Position numbers and translations under genes: made by a program | Notes under the pieces: model-generated | Database searches by the model: none | Told to the model about the DNA's origin: nothing | The model's input: the letters and a program-made list of their open reading frames with translations, nothing else | Part shown: piece by piece, positions 18,440 to 28,441 of the stretch | How the letters are laid out: every line of letters begins with the position of its first letter | How positions within the stretch are numbered: position 1 is the stretch's first letter | Source: Gammaproteobacteria bacterium UBA2168 | GTDB lineage: Bacteria; Pseudomonadota; Gammaproteobacteria; Pseudomonadales; Azotimanducaceae | DNA: 30,798 nucleotides | Assembly (NCBI GenBank): GCA_002327525.1 | Contig: DCWG01000030.1 | Span: 11,488-42,285, forward strand | Direction of reading: 5' to 3'

Positions 18440-19162
18440 TCAGCCCGCGGGCTCAGCCGGATTCGTTCGCCACACACTCCCACCGTTCTCATCCAGCAGG
18501 TCCAGCAACTGCTCATGAGCCGCCAGTTCCTGTTCGCAAGCGTGGATGACGGGCAGGGCCACGCGCTCTTCTGGTAGCGGATCGAACTGTTCTACGTCCT
18601 GGGAATCACCCACACCGAGGGCCTGCGCGAACATCGTGGTCTGACCTCCGGTCATGGCGAGATAGACGTCCGCCAGAATCTCAGCGTCCAACAGCGCGCC
18701 ATGCAATACGCGCGCGGTGTTGTCCACTTCGTAGCGCCGGCACAGGGCATCCAGGTTGTTCTTCTGGCCCGGGTGTTTGTGCCGTGCAAGCGCCAGCGAA
18801 TCGGTCACCGCGCACAGACGCTCGACCCGCCACGCACAATCATCGAGCAAACAGAACTCATGATCTAGAAATGCCACGTCGAACGGTGCGTTGTGGATAA
18901 TGAGTTCGGCACCCTCTATGAACGCCACAAATTCGCCCGCAACTTCCTCGAAGCCCGGTTTGTCCGCCAAAAACTCGGCGGTGATACCGTGCACTTCGAG
19001 TGCGGCATCATCGATTTCCCGCCGTGGATTGACGTAACGATGAAAATGCACGTTGGTGAGTTTGCGATCCACCAACTCGACGGCACCAATTTCGATGACC
19101 CGGTGTCCGAGCTCAGGTTCGAGTCCGGTGGTTTCCGTATCCAGGACGATCTGTCTACTCAC
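18440..19162 (-). CDS. dnaQ: DNA polymerase III epsilon subunit (3'-5' proofreading)
   Basis: 240 residues (E. coli 243), DnaQ-type DEDDh exonuclease of the replicase core. Exo[10 protein letters not shown] gives Asp8 and Glu10; Exo[13 protein letters not shown] gives Asp95; Exo[17 protein letters not shown] gives His154 and Asp159. Just after the exonuclease, QTTMF (174-178) matches the beta-clamp-binding motif of epsilon (QTSMAF in E. coli). The C-terminal tail with [15 protein letters not shown] would bind the alpha subunit. The start is the GTG at 19160-19162, overlapping the rnhA stop by four bases (GTGA), so synthesis is coupled to RNase HI. Confidence 0.95.
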   Translation of the reverse strand: MSRQIVLDTETTGLEPELGHRVIEIGAVELVDRKLTNVHFHRYVNPRREIDDAALEVHGITAEFLADKPGFEEVAGEFVAFIEGAELIIHNAPFDVAFLDHEFCLLDDCAWRVERLCAVTDSLALARHKHPGQKNNLDALCRRYEVDNTARVLHGALLDAEILADVYLAMTGGQTTMFAQALGVGDSQDVEQFDPLPEERVALPVIHACEQELAAHEQLLDLLDENGGSVWRTNPAEPAG

Positions 19163-19623
19163 ACCCTGCCCTCGAGAAGCTCATCGATCGCGGCCACCGC
19201 AGCCTGATCCACACGCTCGTTTTCTTCGTGCCCGCTGTGACCCTTTACCCACAACCACTCCACATCGTGCTGTGCGACGGCAGCGTCGAGGCGCTGCCAA
19301 AGGTCCTGATTCTTTACGGCCGTGCGACCGGCCGTACGCCACCCGTTGGCGCGCCATCGCCCGATCCATTGCGTAATGCCCTGGCGCACGTACTGTGAAT
19401 CCGTGGTCAACACCACGCGTGACGATCTCTTGACCCTCTCAAGGCCCCGGATAGCCGCCATCAGTTCCATTCGGTTGTTGGTAGTCTCCGCCTCCGCGCC
19501 ACTGATCATCTTTTCGTGATCGCCATAGCGCAGCAGGGCCGCCCAGCCACCCGGTCCAGGGTTACCGCGGCAGGCACCGTCCGTGAAGATCTCAACCGTC
19601 CCGGCCAACTCGATTCCAGGCAC
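19159..19623 (-). CDS. rnhA: Ribonuclease HI
   Basis: 154 residues from the GTG at 19621-19623 (E. coli 155). It cuts the RNA strand of RNA/DNA hybrids. The four acidic residues are present: Asp15 ([15 protein letters not shown]), Glu53 (NRMELMAAI), Asp75 (LTTDSQYV) and Asp139 (NERVDQAA), with catalytic-loop His129 in [12 protein letters not shown]. The basic handle helix ([16 protein letters not shown]) is there. The start is uncertain: TTG at 19626, GTG at 19623 or TTG at 19608 are all possible, with AGGA just ahead of the first two. Its 5' end overlaps the 3' end of the methyltransferase, giving a tight methyltransferase-rnhA-dnaQ operon. Confidence 0.94.
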   Translation of the reverse strand: MPGIELAGTVEIFTDGACRGNPGPGGWAALLRYGDHEKMISGAEAETTNNRMELMAAIRGLERVKRSSRVVLTTDSQYVRQGITQWIGRWRANGWRTAGRTAVKNQDLWQRLDAAVAQHDVEWLWVKGHSGHEENERVDQAAVAAIDELLEGRV

Positions 19624-20347
19624 CAATCCTGGGGTACGCCACAGGTGCCAGTTTTCTCGAACCCAGAGCCGGATTACGCCGCTCTACCCGCCCACCTAGG
19701 GTTTGCTTGACCGCTGAGATGATATAAATGCCCCCAATGGGGGGTTGAAAATGTCGAAGCCCCTCGCTCACTCGCCCTCTTCCCTTGCTCCACGAGAACG
19801 GGAGCTGGTAACCGAGGTAGGAGACTTCTTCATCGAGTTCGAAACCGAGCACCGCCAGCCAGTCGAAAAGACGCAAAGGATTGATGAACCGCAGACTGGA
19901 AAATGCATCATCCCGGAAACGGCCGTAGAAACTCCGTATGCCCCAGACGCTGAGTGCATTGAAGGCACAAACGACGATGCGGCCGCCAGGCACCACCACC
20001 CGCGCCACCTCCCGAAGAGCCCGTCTCGGATCCCGCTCCAGTTCCAGTGCGTGGTGCAAGACGAAACCATCAATGGAATGCGATGGCAGAGACAGCGCGC
20101 TTACCTCGCATTCGAAGCTGGCGAGTTCCGGGTGGGCGGAGGCACCCCTTGCGGCCGCGTAGAAACAGTTTCTTACCATGCATCGGGAAACCGACCCGGC
20201 GAGCTGTGTGTCCTGTCCGGCCCACACCAGCGTATCCCCGTGGAAACGTCTGACCTGGTCCGCGAGATGCGGCTGCTCCTCAAGCACGACACGCTGCCCA
20301 ATGGGAGTGTGATGCCAGTCAAGATGTGAGGAGGGCCGGTTTGCCAA
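19592..20347 (-). CDS. SAM-dependent methyltransferase-like protein (YafS-like)
   Basis: About 251 residues if it starts at the TTG at 20345-20347. The frame is open further upstream but would run into the divergent mltD. The C-terminal half has the class I methyltransferase pattern: [20 protein letters not shown], then [20 protein letters not shown] and [18 protein letters not shown]. The Gly-rich motif I is not clear ([12 protein letters not shown] stands in its place), so activity is uncertain. Position beside rnhA-dnaQ and mltD matches E. coli yafS, an uncharacterised methyltransferase-like protein. The TTG has no obvious ribosome binding site, so the start is weakly supported. The stop lies inside the rnhA 5' end. 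Confidence 0.8.
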   Translation of the reverse strand: MANRPSSHLDWHHTPIGQRVVLEEQPHLADQVRRFHGDTLVWAGQDTQLAGSVSRCMVRNCFYAAARGASAHPELASFECEVSALSLPSHSIDGFVLHHALELERDPRRALREVARVVVPGGRIVVCAFNALSVWGIRSFYGRFRDDAFSSLRFINPLRLFDWLAVLGFELDEEVSYLGYQLPFSWSKGRGRVSEGLRHFQPPIGGIYIISAVKQTLGGRVERRNPALGSRKLAPVAYPRIGAWNRVGRDG

Positions 20348-20406
20348 TGGACGATCGATATCGCAAAGTACTCGCCATTCTAACGTTCCGGGTACCCACC
20401 GCAAAC

Positions 20407-21951
20407 ATGACGTCTGTTCGCTCCCGCGTACTGCCCCATCTGCTCGCCATTGCTCTCGCCGTAGGCGGCGCGGGTTGCCAGATACTGACCGAGAATCCCC
20501 CTCCCCTGGTAACGCACGAACCACCAGTGCCCGACATCCGCCATGAGGTCAGCATTGCACCACCGGCACTGCCGCCTGCGGTGACCGCCGATTCTAGCTT
20601 CAGCGATGTTCCAGCAGAGGTGCAGGCGGACCTCTGGAGCGAGCTGCGCGCGCGCATGAGTCTGTCATATGAAATCGACAGGAACTCGATACAGGCCGAA
20701 CTACGCTGGCTCAAGCGTCATCCGAAGTATCTGATGCGACTTCAACCTCGTATGCAGCGTTACCTGCCCTATGTGATGCAACAAGTCGCTGCGCGAAACC
20801 TCCCGGGTGAGCTCGCACTGCTGCCGATCATCGAAAGTGCGCTCGATCCCTATGCCTTCTCGCCAGGCGGCGCCGCGGGACTCTGGCAGATCATGCCGCG
20901 TACCGGCACGCGATTCGGCCTCCAGCAGAACTGGTGGCAGGACCAGCGCCGGGATCCGGTTGCTGCCACCCAGGCAGCGCTGGATTATTTGCAGATACTG
21001 CACACCCGTTTTGACGACTGGCTACTAGCCGTTGCCGGTTACAACGCCGGGGAAGGCAACGTCTCGCGCGCCAGACGGCGTGCACCGGCCAACTCCTCAT
21101 TCTGGGATCTGAAGCTGCCGCGTGAGACGCGAGCCTATGTCCCGAGGCTGTTGGCGGTCTCGGCTGTGATCGCCGATCCTGAGCGATTTGAATTACAGCT
21201 GCCAAACCTGACAGCTAAACGGACATTCGTCGAAGTCTCGACTCACGACCAGTTCGACCTGCTCAAAGCAGCCGAGGCGCTCGGCACGGATGTCGAAACG
21301 CTCTACGACTGGAATCCCTCGCTCAATCAGTGGGCCACGGCCCCGGCCGGACCACACCGCCTGCTGGTACCCGCGCACCTCGAACCGGAGGCTCAACAGC
21401 GTATCGATTCCGTTCCGGCAAACAACCGGCTGCAATGGCTGCGACTCGAGGTCGCCAGAGGCGACACCCTGTCCGGCATCGCCAACAAGCACAACACCGA
21501 CGTCGCGACCCTCAAGCGAGTGAACAACCTGCGAGGCACGACCATTCGCATCGGCGATGCGTTGTTCGTACCGGGTGCATCAGCCGACATCACCAATTTC
21601 ACGCTTGCATCTCGCCGCGGTACCGCATCCTATTCGGTGAAGCCGGGAGATTCGCTCTGGTCGATATCGAGAGCATTCGACGTCTCGATGACACATCTGA
21701 TGAAGCTCAACCAGGTGGGGCCTCGGGATGTACTGCGAATCGGGCAGGAGATACGCATACCTGGTGGCCGGGAAGTGGTCCGCATCGTGAACTACCGCGT
21801 GCGCCGGGGGGATTCGCTGGCACGCATCGCCGCCCGGTTCGACGTCACGGTGGCCGATATCGCCAGGTGGAACTCGCTGGACACCGCCAACTACCTGCGA
21901 CCCGGTCAGCGTATGAAACTGCATGTGAAAGTCGTCGGCGCGGCGGACTGA
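20407..21951 (+). CDS. mltD: Membrane-bound lytic transglycosylase D with three LysM domains
   Basis: 514 residues. The ATG at 20407 begins a lipoprotein signal (LLAIALAVGGAGC, lipobox Cys), anchoring it to a membrane, probably the outer one. The SLT domain follows: catalytic Glu143 in LLPIIESALDPYAFSP, then GAAGLWQIMPRTG and AVAGYNAGEGNVSRA. Three LysM repeats bind peptidoglycan at about 346-391 (ARGDTLSGIANKH), 409-452 (VKPGDSLWSISRAF) and 463-508 (VRRGDSLARIAARF). It cleaves glycan strands to 1,6-anhydro-muropeptides. An upstream in-frame ATG at 20326 would overlap the divergent methyltransferase and precede the signal peptide, so it is rejected. E. coli has gloB between mltD and yafS; here it is absent. 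Confidence 0.94.
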   Translation: MTSVRSRVLPHLLAIALAVGGAGCQILTENPPPLVTHEPPVPDIRHEVSIAPPALPPAVTADSSFSDVPAEVQADLWSELRARMSLSYEIDRNSIQAELRWLKRHPKYLMRLQPRMQRYLPYVMQQVAARNLPGELALLPIIESALDPYAFSPGGAAGLWQIMPRTGTRFGLQQNWWQDQRRDPVAATQAALDYLQILHTRFDDWLLAVAGYNAGEGNVSRARRRAPANSSFWDLKLPRETRAYVPRLLAVSAVIADPERFELQLPNLTAKRTFVEVSTHDQFDLLKAAEALGTDVETLYDWNPSLNQWATAPAGPHRLLVPAHLEPEAQQRIDSVPANNRLQWLRLEVARGDTLSGIANKHNTDVATLKRVNNLRGTTIRIGDALFVPGASADITNFTLASRRGTASYSVKPGDSLWSISRAFDVSMTHLMKLNQVGPRDVLRIGQEIRIPGGREVVRIVNYRVRRGDSLARIAARFDVTVADIARWNSLDTANYLRPGQRMKLHVKVVGAAD

Positions 21952-21967
21952 CGCCCGCACCGCACTC

Positions 21968-23863
21968 TTAGAACTGTTCGATGTCGGCCGCGTCCCTGAA
22001 TGCCTGAAACAGCGCGGCAAAATCCAGACGATCCGTACGCTGCTGGAAGACATCACGCATGCTGTCTGCCTCCGAATCCGTCATCGCGCCAAGGTCCCCA
22101 TCGAGAACACGCGTTACCGTGACGATCGCCTGGCCATCTGGTAGATCCGCAGTGCCGACGCTCTTCTCCATACCCAGCGGGCGCGCCAGTTCAAAAGCCT
22201 TTGCAGAGACACTGACGGGAACGCCGGGCTGGTTGCGGATAGCGAGCGTGTGCCTTTGCCACTCCAATCCATAGCTCTCGGCAATGTCCAACACGCTTTC
22301 TCCCGCTTCGATTCTGGCCAGCGCTGCAATGTGGGCCTCGTCAGCGAACACCGCCGCCCGTGCGGTGCTCAAAGCCGAAACGACTTCCTCGCGCACGTCT
22401 TCCAACGACAGCTGTTCCGGCTCGAAACGATCGGTGACACGCGCCACCACCGCACGCGTATCGTCCAACGAGATGGCGGCCGTATTGTTGCCGCTGACCA
22501 GTACATCGTCACCGAATACTGCCCCGCGCAGTTCATCCTGTTCGAACATCGCCAATCCCGAATCACGCGTGATTCCCTTCAGATTCTGGATCTCGAGCTG
22601 CATGGCGGCGGCAATGCCATCCAGCGAGTCATACTGTTCGAATGCCAGGTTGTCGAGTTCATTCAGCTTATCGGCATAGAACGTTTGTGCCTCTTCCCTT
22701 CGCAGACGCGCTTCGATTCCCACGCGCTGCTCCTCCAATGAGGGATATTCACGCACCTGTACGCCATCGAGGCGAATGAGATGGTAGCCAAACTCACTCT
22801 TCACCGGCTCTGACAGCTGATCTTCCTCCAATGCCCAGAGTGCTGCTTCGAACGCAGGGTCGAACACACCGCTGCCGACGAGTCCGAGGCTGCCACCGCT
22901 ACCGGCGGAACCCGGGTCTTCCGAATACTCCTTCGCGAGTTCCTCGAACGACGCCCCTTTCTCGATACGCGATTTTATGTCTTCGAGTAAGCGCACGGTT
23001 GTGGGCTCGTCTCGCTCGTCGTTGGGCCGCAGGAGAATGTGAGAACTGTCCCGCTGCTCGAGATCGGTAGCCTCCGCCTTGTCGGCTTCATAGGCTGAGG
23101 CGATTTGCTGCTCTCCAATCTCGATGGAGGGATCATCGAGGAGCTGTTCCAAGTCTAGCACCACATACTCAACGTCCACGGACTCGGGCGTTACGTACTG
23201 AAGCTGGTTTTCGAAGTAGTGCGTATCGATGTCTTCGTCTGTCAGGCTGATCTGCTCTTCAAATCCACCGATAGTAAACTTGAGGTAAGCCAGGTCGCGT
23301 TTTTGCCCCACGAGCCTCGCCAGCTGCCGGATTTCCCAGTCGGATACCAGCGATGTCTCGCTGACCCCATCGCTGAGTTGCTCGATGGACAGCACGAGTG
23401 AGGTTTCGTCGAGATAATGCTGGGGCGTGTATCCGAGTGCCTGGACGGTGCGCCGATAGACGTCGTTGTCGAACCGTCCACCAATCTGGAAATTCGGATT
23501 GGCAACCACCATGCGATCCACACGATCTTTCGCGGCCTGGATACCGAGATCATCCAGGGACTGGCGCAACACCGCCCGCGAGATCAGTTGCTGCAGCACC
23601 GGCCCCTGCAAAACCGCCGGATCGATTGACGCGGCATCGATCTGCTCTCCGTATTGCGCCACGATTTGACGCCGTTCCCTCTCCACGCCTTGCGAGAGTT
23701 GCGCCTGGGTTATTTCTTCGCCATTGACGCTTGCGATGTTGATGTCACGGGTGAGGAACACGTTGAAGGCACCAAACCCGAACAGGGCCAGCGATGCGAT
23801 CAACAGAATGACAATGACCTGGAAGGTCCTGCTTTGGGTTTGGTCGCGCAGCTTCTGCAGCAT
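21968..23863 (-). CDS. ppiD: Periplasmic folding chaperone PpiD (parvulin-type)
   Basis: 631 residues (E. coli 623). MLQKLRDQTQSRTFQ is followed by one membrane anchor (about 16-36, VIVILLIASLALFGFGAF) that holds the protein on the periplasmic face near the Sec translocon. A SurA-like N-terminal chaperone region spans about 40-240 (VNGEEITQAQLSQGVERERR). A parvulin rotamase domain lies around 270-370 (SSHILLRPND, FEELAKEYSEDPGSAGSGG, VKSEFGYHLIRL), and a long C-terminal chaperone part follows. GGAG six bases before the ATG is a good ribosome binding site. It lies just downstream of hupB, as in E. coli (lon-hupB-ppiD). Only 15 bases separate it from the hupB terminator. Confidence 0.94.
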   Translation of the reverse strand: MLQKLRDQTQSRTFQVIVILLIASLALFGFGAFNVFLTRDINIASVNGEEITQAQLSQGVERERRQIVAQYGEQIDAASIDPAVLQGPVLQQLISRAVLRQSLDDLGIQAAKDRVDRMVVANPNFQIGGRFDNDVYRRTVQALGYTPQHYLDETSLVLSIEQLSDGVSETSLVSDWEIRQLARLVGQKRDLAYLKFTIGGFEEQISLTDEDIDTHYFENQLQYVTPESVDVEYVVLDLEQLLDDPSIEIGEQQIASAYEADKAEATDLEQRDSSHILLRPNDERDEPTTVRLLEDIKSRIEKGASFEELAKEYSEDPGSAGSGGSLGLVGSGVFDPAFEAALWALEEDQLSEPVKSEFGYHLIRLDGVQVREYPSLEEQRVGIEARLRREEAQTFYADKLNELDNLAFEQYDSLDGIAAAMQLEIQNLKGITRDSGLAMFEQDELRGAVFGDDVLVSGNNTAAISLDDTRAVVARVTDRFEPEQLSLEDVREEVVSALSTARAAVFADEAHIAALARIEAGESVLDIAESYGLEWQRHTLAIRNQPGVPVSVSAKAFELARPLGMEKSVGTADLPDGQAIVTVTRVLDGDLGAMTDSEADSMRDVFQQRTDRLDFAALFQAFRDAADIEQF

Positions 23864-23878
23864 CTACTTCTCCATAAG

Positions 23879-23904
23879 AAAAAAGGCGCAGAAAACTGCG
23901 CCTT
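23879..23904 (-). terminator. Intrinsic terminator after hupB
   Basis: On the minus strand a nine-bp stem (AAGGCGCAG / CTGCGCCTT, 23896-23904 with 23883-23891) closes a four-base loop and runs into six T. It lies 23 bases after the hupB stop and only 15 bases before the ppiD start, so it separates high hupB expression from ppiD; some read-through may supply ppiD. Confidence 0.9.
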
Positions 23905-23927
23905 CCCTCATGCTAATAGGGACAGAA

Positions 23928-24200
23928 TCAGTTGAGGGCGTCTTTCAACGCCTTGCCCGGTTTGAACGCCGGTACCCGTGCGGCCGCAATATGGATCGGA
24001 GCACCCGTTTGCGGATTTCGCCCCATGCGTGCGGCACGGTCACGAACCGTGAAGGTGCCGAAACCAACCAGTGCGACCGGATCGGACTGTTTCAGAGAAT
24101 TCGTAACAGCATCCAGTGCCGCATCGAGAGCCCGGCCCGCGGAAGCTTTCGAAATATCTGCTGTATCTGCAATGCGATCAATGAGTTCAGATTTGTTCAC
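23928..24200 (-). CDS. hupB: DNA-binding protein HU-beta
   Basis: 90 residues, the standard HU length. HU coats and bends DNA in the nucleoid as a dimer. [20 protein letters not shown] forms the helical body; [19 protein letters not shown] is the beta arm start; the [17 protein letters not shown] arm carries the intercalating Pro, followed by [11 protein letters not shown]. The start is the GTG at 24198-24200, with GAGGGG six bases upstream. It sits between lon and ppiD as in enterobacteria and pseudomonads, has its own promoter and terminator, and is probably strongly expressed. Confidence 0.96.
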   Translation of the reverse strand: MNKSELIDRIADTADISKASAGRALDAALDAVTNSLKQSDPVALVGFGTFTVRDRAARMGRNPQTGAPIHIAAARVPAFKPGKALKDALN

Positions 24201-24222
24201 TTTTTGCCCCTCAGGATCTGGA

Positions 24223-24238
24223 GTTACAAGGTTGTAAC
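24223..24238. repeat. 16-bp perfect palindrome in the hupB leader
   Basis: GTTACAA, two G, TTGTAAC: perfect dyad symmetry with a two-base centre. It lies between the predicted hupB promoter and its ribosome binding site. The centre is too short for an RNA hairpin without opening pairs, so it looks more like a protein-binding operator. I do not match it to a named regulator. Confidence 0.6.
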
Positions 24239-24286
24239 CCCAATGAAAAGTTGCTGTATGACTACACCCGCCGTGAGTGTGCGGCG

Positions 24287-24316
24287 TTTATACCAACCTT
24301 CGTGTACCAACTGCAA
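24287..24316 (-). promoter_or_regulatory. Predicted sigma-70 promoter of hupB
   Basis: On the minus strand TTGCAG (24311-24316) and TATAAA (24287-24292) are 18 bases apart. The expected start point near 24280 leaves a leader of about 80 bases containing the palindrome at 24223-24238. A GC-rich inverted repeat (CGCCG/CGGCG) lies just downstream of the -10. Called by eye. Confidence 0.5.
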
Positions 24317-24382
24317 TACCCCATTCCACAGGGATTTGCGAGACAACCTCTCACGCTCGCCACAACGCGCCGGCTCAACGGG

Positions 24383-26773
24383 TCAGTGAGTGCTGATCGA
24401 GCGCGCTCCTTCCGATCCGCCAACGTCCGACACCGGACCCTGCACCTCCCCAGTCGCGGGCAGCGGTTCCGGCATGCGTTCGAGCGCCAGCTGCAAAACC
24501 TGGTCCATCCAGGCCACCGGATGAATGGTGAGTGCTTCTTTAATGTTGTCTGGTATTTCCTTGAGATCCCTCTCGTTTTCAGCCGGGATGATCACATGTC
24601 CGATGCCGCCGCGGCCCGCCGCGAGCAACTTTTCCTTGAGCCCGCCAATGGGCAGCACCTGGCCTCGTAGTGTAATTTCTCCGGTCATGGCGAGGTCAGC
24701 ACGCACTGGAATCCCGGTGATGACGGACACGAATGCGGTACACATACCGATGCCCGCACTTGGTCCGTCTTTCGGTGTACCCCCCTCGGGCACGTGAATG
24801 TGCAGGTCATATTTTTCGTGAAAATCTGCCGGAATACCGAGACTTTGCCCGCGGCTGCGCACAAATGTCAGGGCTGCCTGGATGCTCTCCTGCATCACAT
24901 CACCCAGCGATCCTGTCTTCGTCTGCCGTCCTTTGCCCGGTACGGCGACAGCCTCGATGTTCAGCAGCTCCCCACCGACCTGGGTCCATGCGAGGCCCGT
25001 AACAATACCTACCTGGTTGTTTTCCTCGGCAAGGCCATAGGTGAATTTGCGTACGCCGAGGTAGTCTTCGATATCGTCGACATCGACGGTGATGGACTCC
25101 CAGGTGCCACTCAGCGCATTGTTCTTGACTATCTTTCGAGCCAGCTTCGCGATCTCGCGTTCGAAACCGCGCACTCCCGCTTCCTTGGTGTAGAACCGCA
25201 CCATGTGCAGCAGCGCATCGTCACTCACCTCGAGTTCGCCTTTCTTCAAGCCGTTCTGTCCAACCTGCTTGGGCACCAGATAACGCCGCCCGATATTGAG
25301 TTTCTCATCCTCGGTGTAGCCCGGCAGCCGGATGACCTCCATACGATCGAGAAGAGCCGCCGGAATGTTCATGGAGTTGGAGGTGCAGATGAAAAACACG
25401 TCCGACAGATCGTAATCCACCTCGAGGTAGTGATCGTTGAACGTGTTGTTCTGCTCGGGATCGAGCACTTCAAGCAATGCGCTGGCAGGGTCGCCACGCA
25501 CGTCCACGCCCATCTTGTCCACCTCATCGAGCAGGAACAACGGGTTGCTTACACCCGCTTTGGAAATCTTCTGGAGAATCTTCCCGGGCATCGATCCTAT
25601 GTACGTGCGCCGGTGCCCGCGAATTTCAGCTTCGTCGCGTACACCGCCAAGCGCCATGCGCACGAATTTCCTGTTCGTTGCACGTGCCACACTTTCGCCT
25701 AGAGAGGTCTTGCCGACACCGGGTGGCCCTACGAGACACAGCACCGGTCCTTTCATTCGCTTCACACGTGACTGTACGGCCAGATACTCGATGATGCGTT
25801 CCTTTACCTCCTCAAGACCGTAGTGGTCGGCATCGAGGATCTCCTGGGCCACCGTCAGGTCCTTGCGTACCCGGCTACGCTTCTTCCAGGGGATGCTCAC
25901 CATCCAGTCGAGGTAGCTGCGCACGACAGTCGCCTCCGCAGACATCGGGGACATGTGGCGCAGCTTGTTGAGTTCGCCCATGGCCTTGTCCCTGGCTTCC
26001 TTGGACATACCGCCGGTTTCGATCTTCTCTTTCAGCTCTTCGATCTCGTTGGGCGCATCCTCGAGATCGCCGAGTTCCTTCTGAATGGCCTTCATCTGCT
26101 CATTCAGGTAGTACTCCCTCTGGCTCTTCTCCATCTGTTTCTTGACGCGCCCGCGAATGCTCTTTTCAACCTGTTGCACATCGAGTTCCGCCGCCATCAG
26201 ACCGACCACGATGTCGGTTCTTTGCTTGAGATCCTCGGCCTCCAGAACGGACTGTTTCTGATCGATCGACAACGTCATCTGCGCAGCGATGGTGTCCAGC
26301 AGTCGCGCGGGGTCGTCGATGCTCGAAATCGAAGAGAGCACCTCCTGCGGCACGTTGCGGCTCGTCTTCACGTATTGTTCGAACTGCGAGAGCAGCGTTT
26401 TAACGAGTGCCTCGCCTTCCGCCCCATCGGCCACGGGCTCGTCCAGACCGGTCATCGTAGCGCTCAGGTATTCACCATCGATATCCAGCGTCCCCACCCG
26501 TGCGCGTCGTTCACCTTCGAGCAGCACCTTCACGGTTCCATCTGGCAACTTGAGCAATTGCAGGATCGTCGCCAGCGTTCCGACCTCGAACAGGTCGCCT
26601 TCCGTGGGATCGTCGAGATCCGCATCACGCTTGGCCAGCAACAGGATCTGTTTGTCTGCTGCCATGGCGGCATCCAGTGCGAGGATGGAACTTGCGGTAC
26701 CCACGAACAGCGGGTGTACACCATGCGGATACACCACCATGTCACGCAGGGGCAAAACGGGGAACTCTGACAC
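24383..26773 (-). CDS. lon: ATP-dependent protease Lon
   Basis: 796 residues (E. coli 784). It degrades misfolded and short-lived regulatory proteins in the cytoplasm. The N-terminal LAN domain starts [20 protein letters not shown], followed by a coiled-coil region near residues 190-260 ([20 protein letters not shown]). The AAA+ module has Walker A GPPGVGKT (Lys355), Walker [13 protein letters not shown] and [16 protein letters not shown]. The protease domain has the Ser-Lys dyad, Ser672 in [10 protein letters not shown] and Lys715 in GGLKEKLL. The start is a GTG at 26771-26773 with AAGG upstream. The tail is slightly longer than in E. coli. It lies 119 bases downstream of clpX and upstream of hupB. 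Confidence 0.97.
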   Translation of the reverse strand: MSEFPVLPLRDMVVYPHGVHPLFVGTASSILALDAAMAADKQILLLAKRDADLDDPTEGDLFEVGTLATILQLLKLPDGTVKVLLEGERRARVGTLDIDGEYLSATMTGLDEPVADGAEGEALVKTLLSQFEQYVKTSRNVPQEVLSSISSIDDPARLLDTIAAQMTLSIDQKQSVLEAEDLKQRTDIVVGLMAAELDVQQVEKSIRGRVKKQMEKSQREYYLNEQMKAIQKELGDLEDAPNEIEELKEKIETGGMSKEARDKAMGELNKLRHMSPMSAEATVVRSYLDWMVSIPWKKRSRVRKDLTVAQEILDADHYGLEEVKERIIEYLAVQSRVKRMKGPVLCLVGPPGVGKTSLGESVARATNRKFVRMALGGVRDEAEIRGHRRTYIGSMPGKILQKISKAGVSNPLFLLDEVDKMGVDVRGDPASALLEVLDPEQNNTFNDHYLEVDYDLSDVFFICTSNSMNIPAALLDRMEVIRLPGYTEDEKLNIGRRYLVPKQVGQNGLKKGELEVSDDALLHMVRFYTKEAGVRGFEREIAKLARKIVKNNALSGTWESITVDVDDIEDYLGVRKFTYGLAEENNQVGIVTGLAWTQVGGELLNIEAVAVPGKGRQTKTGSLGDVMQESIQAALTFVRSRGQSLGIPADFHEKYDLHIHVPEGGTPKDGPSAGIGMCTAFVSVITGIPVRADLAMTGEITLRGQVLPIGGLKEKLLAAGRGGIGHVIIPAENERDLKEIPDNIKEALTIHPVAWMDQVLQLALERMPEPLPATGEVQGPVSDVGGSEGARSISTH

Positions 26774-26892
26774 TTACCTTACCTTCTCAATACGCAGTCA
26801 ATTTGGAGCCGATACGGGGCCAGCGGTGCCGAACACCGGAGCGGCCGGATCGCGGTCGGATGGGCACGCTACGCGCCACCTGGTTTGTGGAC

Positions 26893-28173
26893 TCAATCGT
26901 CGGTGGCTACCTTGGCCTTGTCGACGTTTTCATACATCAGCATAGGCTCACTCTCACCCTTGATGACACTCTCATCGATGACCACTTTGGCCACCGAATC
27001 GGAGGATGGCAGATCGTACATCGTGTCGAGCAACACGGCCTCGAGGATGGATCTCAGGCCCCGGGCGCCGGTTTTGCGCTCCATCGCCTTGCGTGCCACG
27101 GCCCGCAACGCATCCTCACGAAAATCGACCTCGACCCCCTCCATCTCGAACAACTTGCCATACTGCTTGGTCAAGGAGTTGCGCGGCTCGGTGAGGATCT
27201 GCACCAACGCGCCGGTATCGAGTTCTTCGAGTGTGGCTACCACCGGCAGCCTGCCCACGAACTCGGGAATGAGCCCGTATTTGATCAGGTCCTCGGGTTC
27301 GACCTGCCGCAGGGTTTCCCCGATGTTGCCAAGCTCCTGCTCGGCCTTCACCTCCGCACCAAAACCGATACCGGATCTGTCCGATCGGTCGAGGATCACC
27401 TTGTCCAGCCCGGCGAACGCACCGCCACAGATGAACAGTATGTCTGATGTGTCCACCTGCAGGAATTCCTGCTGGGGATGCTTGCGCCCGCCCTGAGGCG
27501 GCACCGATGCCACGGTTCCCTCGATCAGCTTCAGCAAGGCTTGTTGTACACCCTCGCCAGATACGTCTCGAGTGATCGACGGGTTATCGGATTTTCGCGA
27601 AATCTTGTCGATCTCGTCGATATAGACGATGCCGACCTGCGCGCGCTCGACGTCGTAGTCACACTTCTGCAGCAGCTTCTGAATGATGTTCTCGACATCC
27701 TCGCCGACATAACCTGCTTCTGTGAGGGTGGTTGCATCGGCGATCGTGAATGGCACGTCGAGAAGGCGTGCCAACGTCTCCGCGAGCAGTGTCTTACCGC
27801 AACCGGTGGGTCCAATCAGCAAAATGTTCGACTTGGAGAGTTCGACCTCGTCTTTCTTACCCGTGTAATTGAGACGCTTGTAGTGGTTGTACACCGCGAC
27901 CGAAAGCACTTTCTTGGCGTGATCCTGACCAATGACGTACTGATCCAGAATCTCGTTGATCTCGGGGGGTATGGGCAACCGATCGCTTTCCGAGGTCTGG
28001 GTACCTTCCGTGACTTCCTCGCGGATGATGTCATTGCAGAGCTCGACGCATTCGTCGCAGATGAATACCGACGGGCCCGCGATCAGCTTGCGCACTTCGT
28101 GCTGGCTCTTGCCGCAGAAGGAGCAATACAAGAGCTTGCCTGAATCGTCTCCCTTACCGCTTTCGTCGGACAT
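26893..28173 (-). CDS. clpX: ClpX, ATPase subunit of the ClpXP protease
   Basis: 426 residues (E. coli 424). It unfolds tagged substrates and feeds them to ClpP. The N-terminal zinc-binding domain has Cys17, Cys20, Cys39 and Cys42 ([17 protein letters not shown]). The AAA+ core has Walker [16 protein letters not shown], Walker [13 protein letters not shown] and sensor/pore elements including GYVGEDVEN; the Arg-rich [10 protein letters not shown] lies near the end. The IGF-type ClpP loop appears as SGIGFGAEV. It is preceded by clpP across a 268-base gap in which I found no convincing hairpin terminator or promoter. Confidence 0.97.
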   Translation of the reverse strand: MSDESGKGDDSGKLLYCSFCGKSQHEVRKLIAGPSVFICDECVELCNDIIREEVTEGTQTSESDRLPIPPEINEILDQYVIGQDHAKKVLSVAVYNHYKRLNYTGKKDEVELSKSNILLIGPTGCGKTLLAETLARLLDVPFTIADATTLTEAGYVGEDVENIIQKLLQKCDYDVERAQVGIVYIDEIDKISRKSDNPSITRDVSGEGVQQALLKLIEGTVASVPPQGGRKHPQQEFLQVDTSDILFICGGAFAGLDKVILDRSDRSGIGFGAEVKAEQELGNIGETLRQVEPEDLIKYGLIPEFVGRLPVVATLEELDTGALVQILTEPRNSLTKQYGKLFEMEGVEVDFREDALRAVARKAMERKTGARGLRSILEAVLLDTMYDLPSSDSVAKVVIDESVIKGESEPMLMYENVDKAKVATDD

Positions 28174-28441
28174 ACCGCGCGTGCCTCTTAGTCACTGTTG
28201 GCCACGAGATGCTTCGTGACTCTGTATCGCTGATGAACGCGATCGACCAGCCACCCGCTATGTAAGCAGTTGGTAGCCTGGGGTTCGAATCGGCTCTTGA
28301 AGTCAGCTATCGGCTCACTGTACCTTGCTGTGTCTTTACGGATATTGCAAGTCCCCGCTTGTAAGGGTGTTTGACCACTCTCTGCAGGGATATCGGTGTT
28401 TTTACGGGGTGCGGCAACTATCAGGCATCTTGCCTTAGCTT

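Noticed and set aside
18448..18457. GCCCGCGGGC palindrome at the nhaB/dnaQ convergence as a terminator
   Set aside because: It lies inside the dnaQ coding end, has no loop and no T run.
20326..20406. Upstream ATG for MltD
   Set aside because: It would place 27 residues before a clear lipoprotein signal and overlap the divergent methyltransferase start.
25823..26770. 315-codon open frame on the plus strand
   Set aside because: It is the antisense shadow of lon, with His/Gln/Leu-rich low-information content.
28274..28300. GGTTCGAATC-like T-loop sequence in the clpP-clpX gap, suggesting a tRNA fragment
   Set aside because: The five bases on either side do not pair as a T-stem, and no acceptor, D-arm or anticodon arm can be drawn around it.
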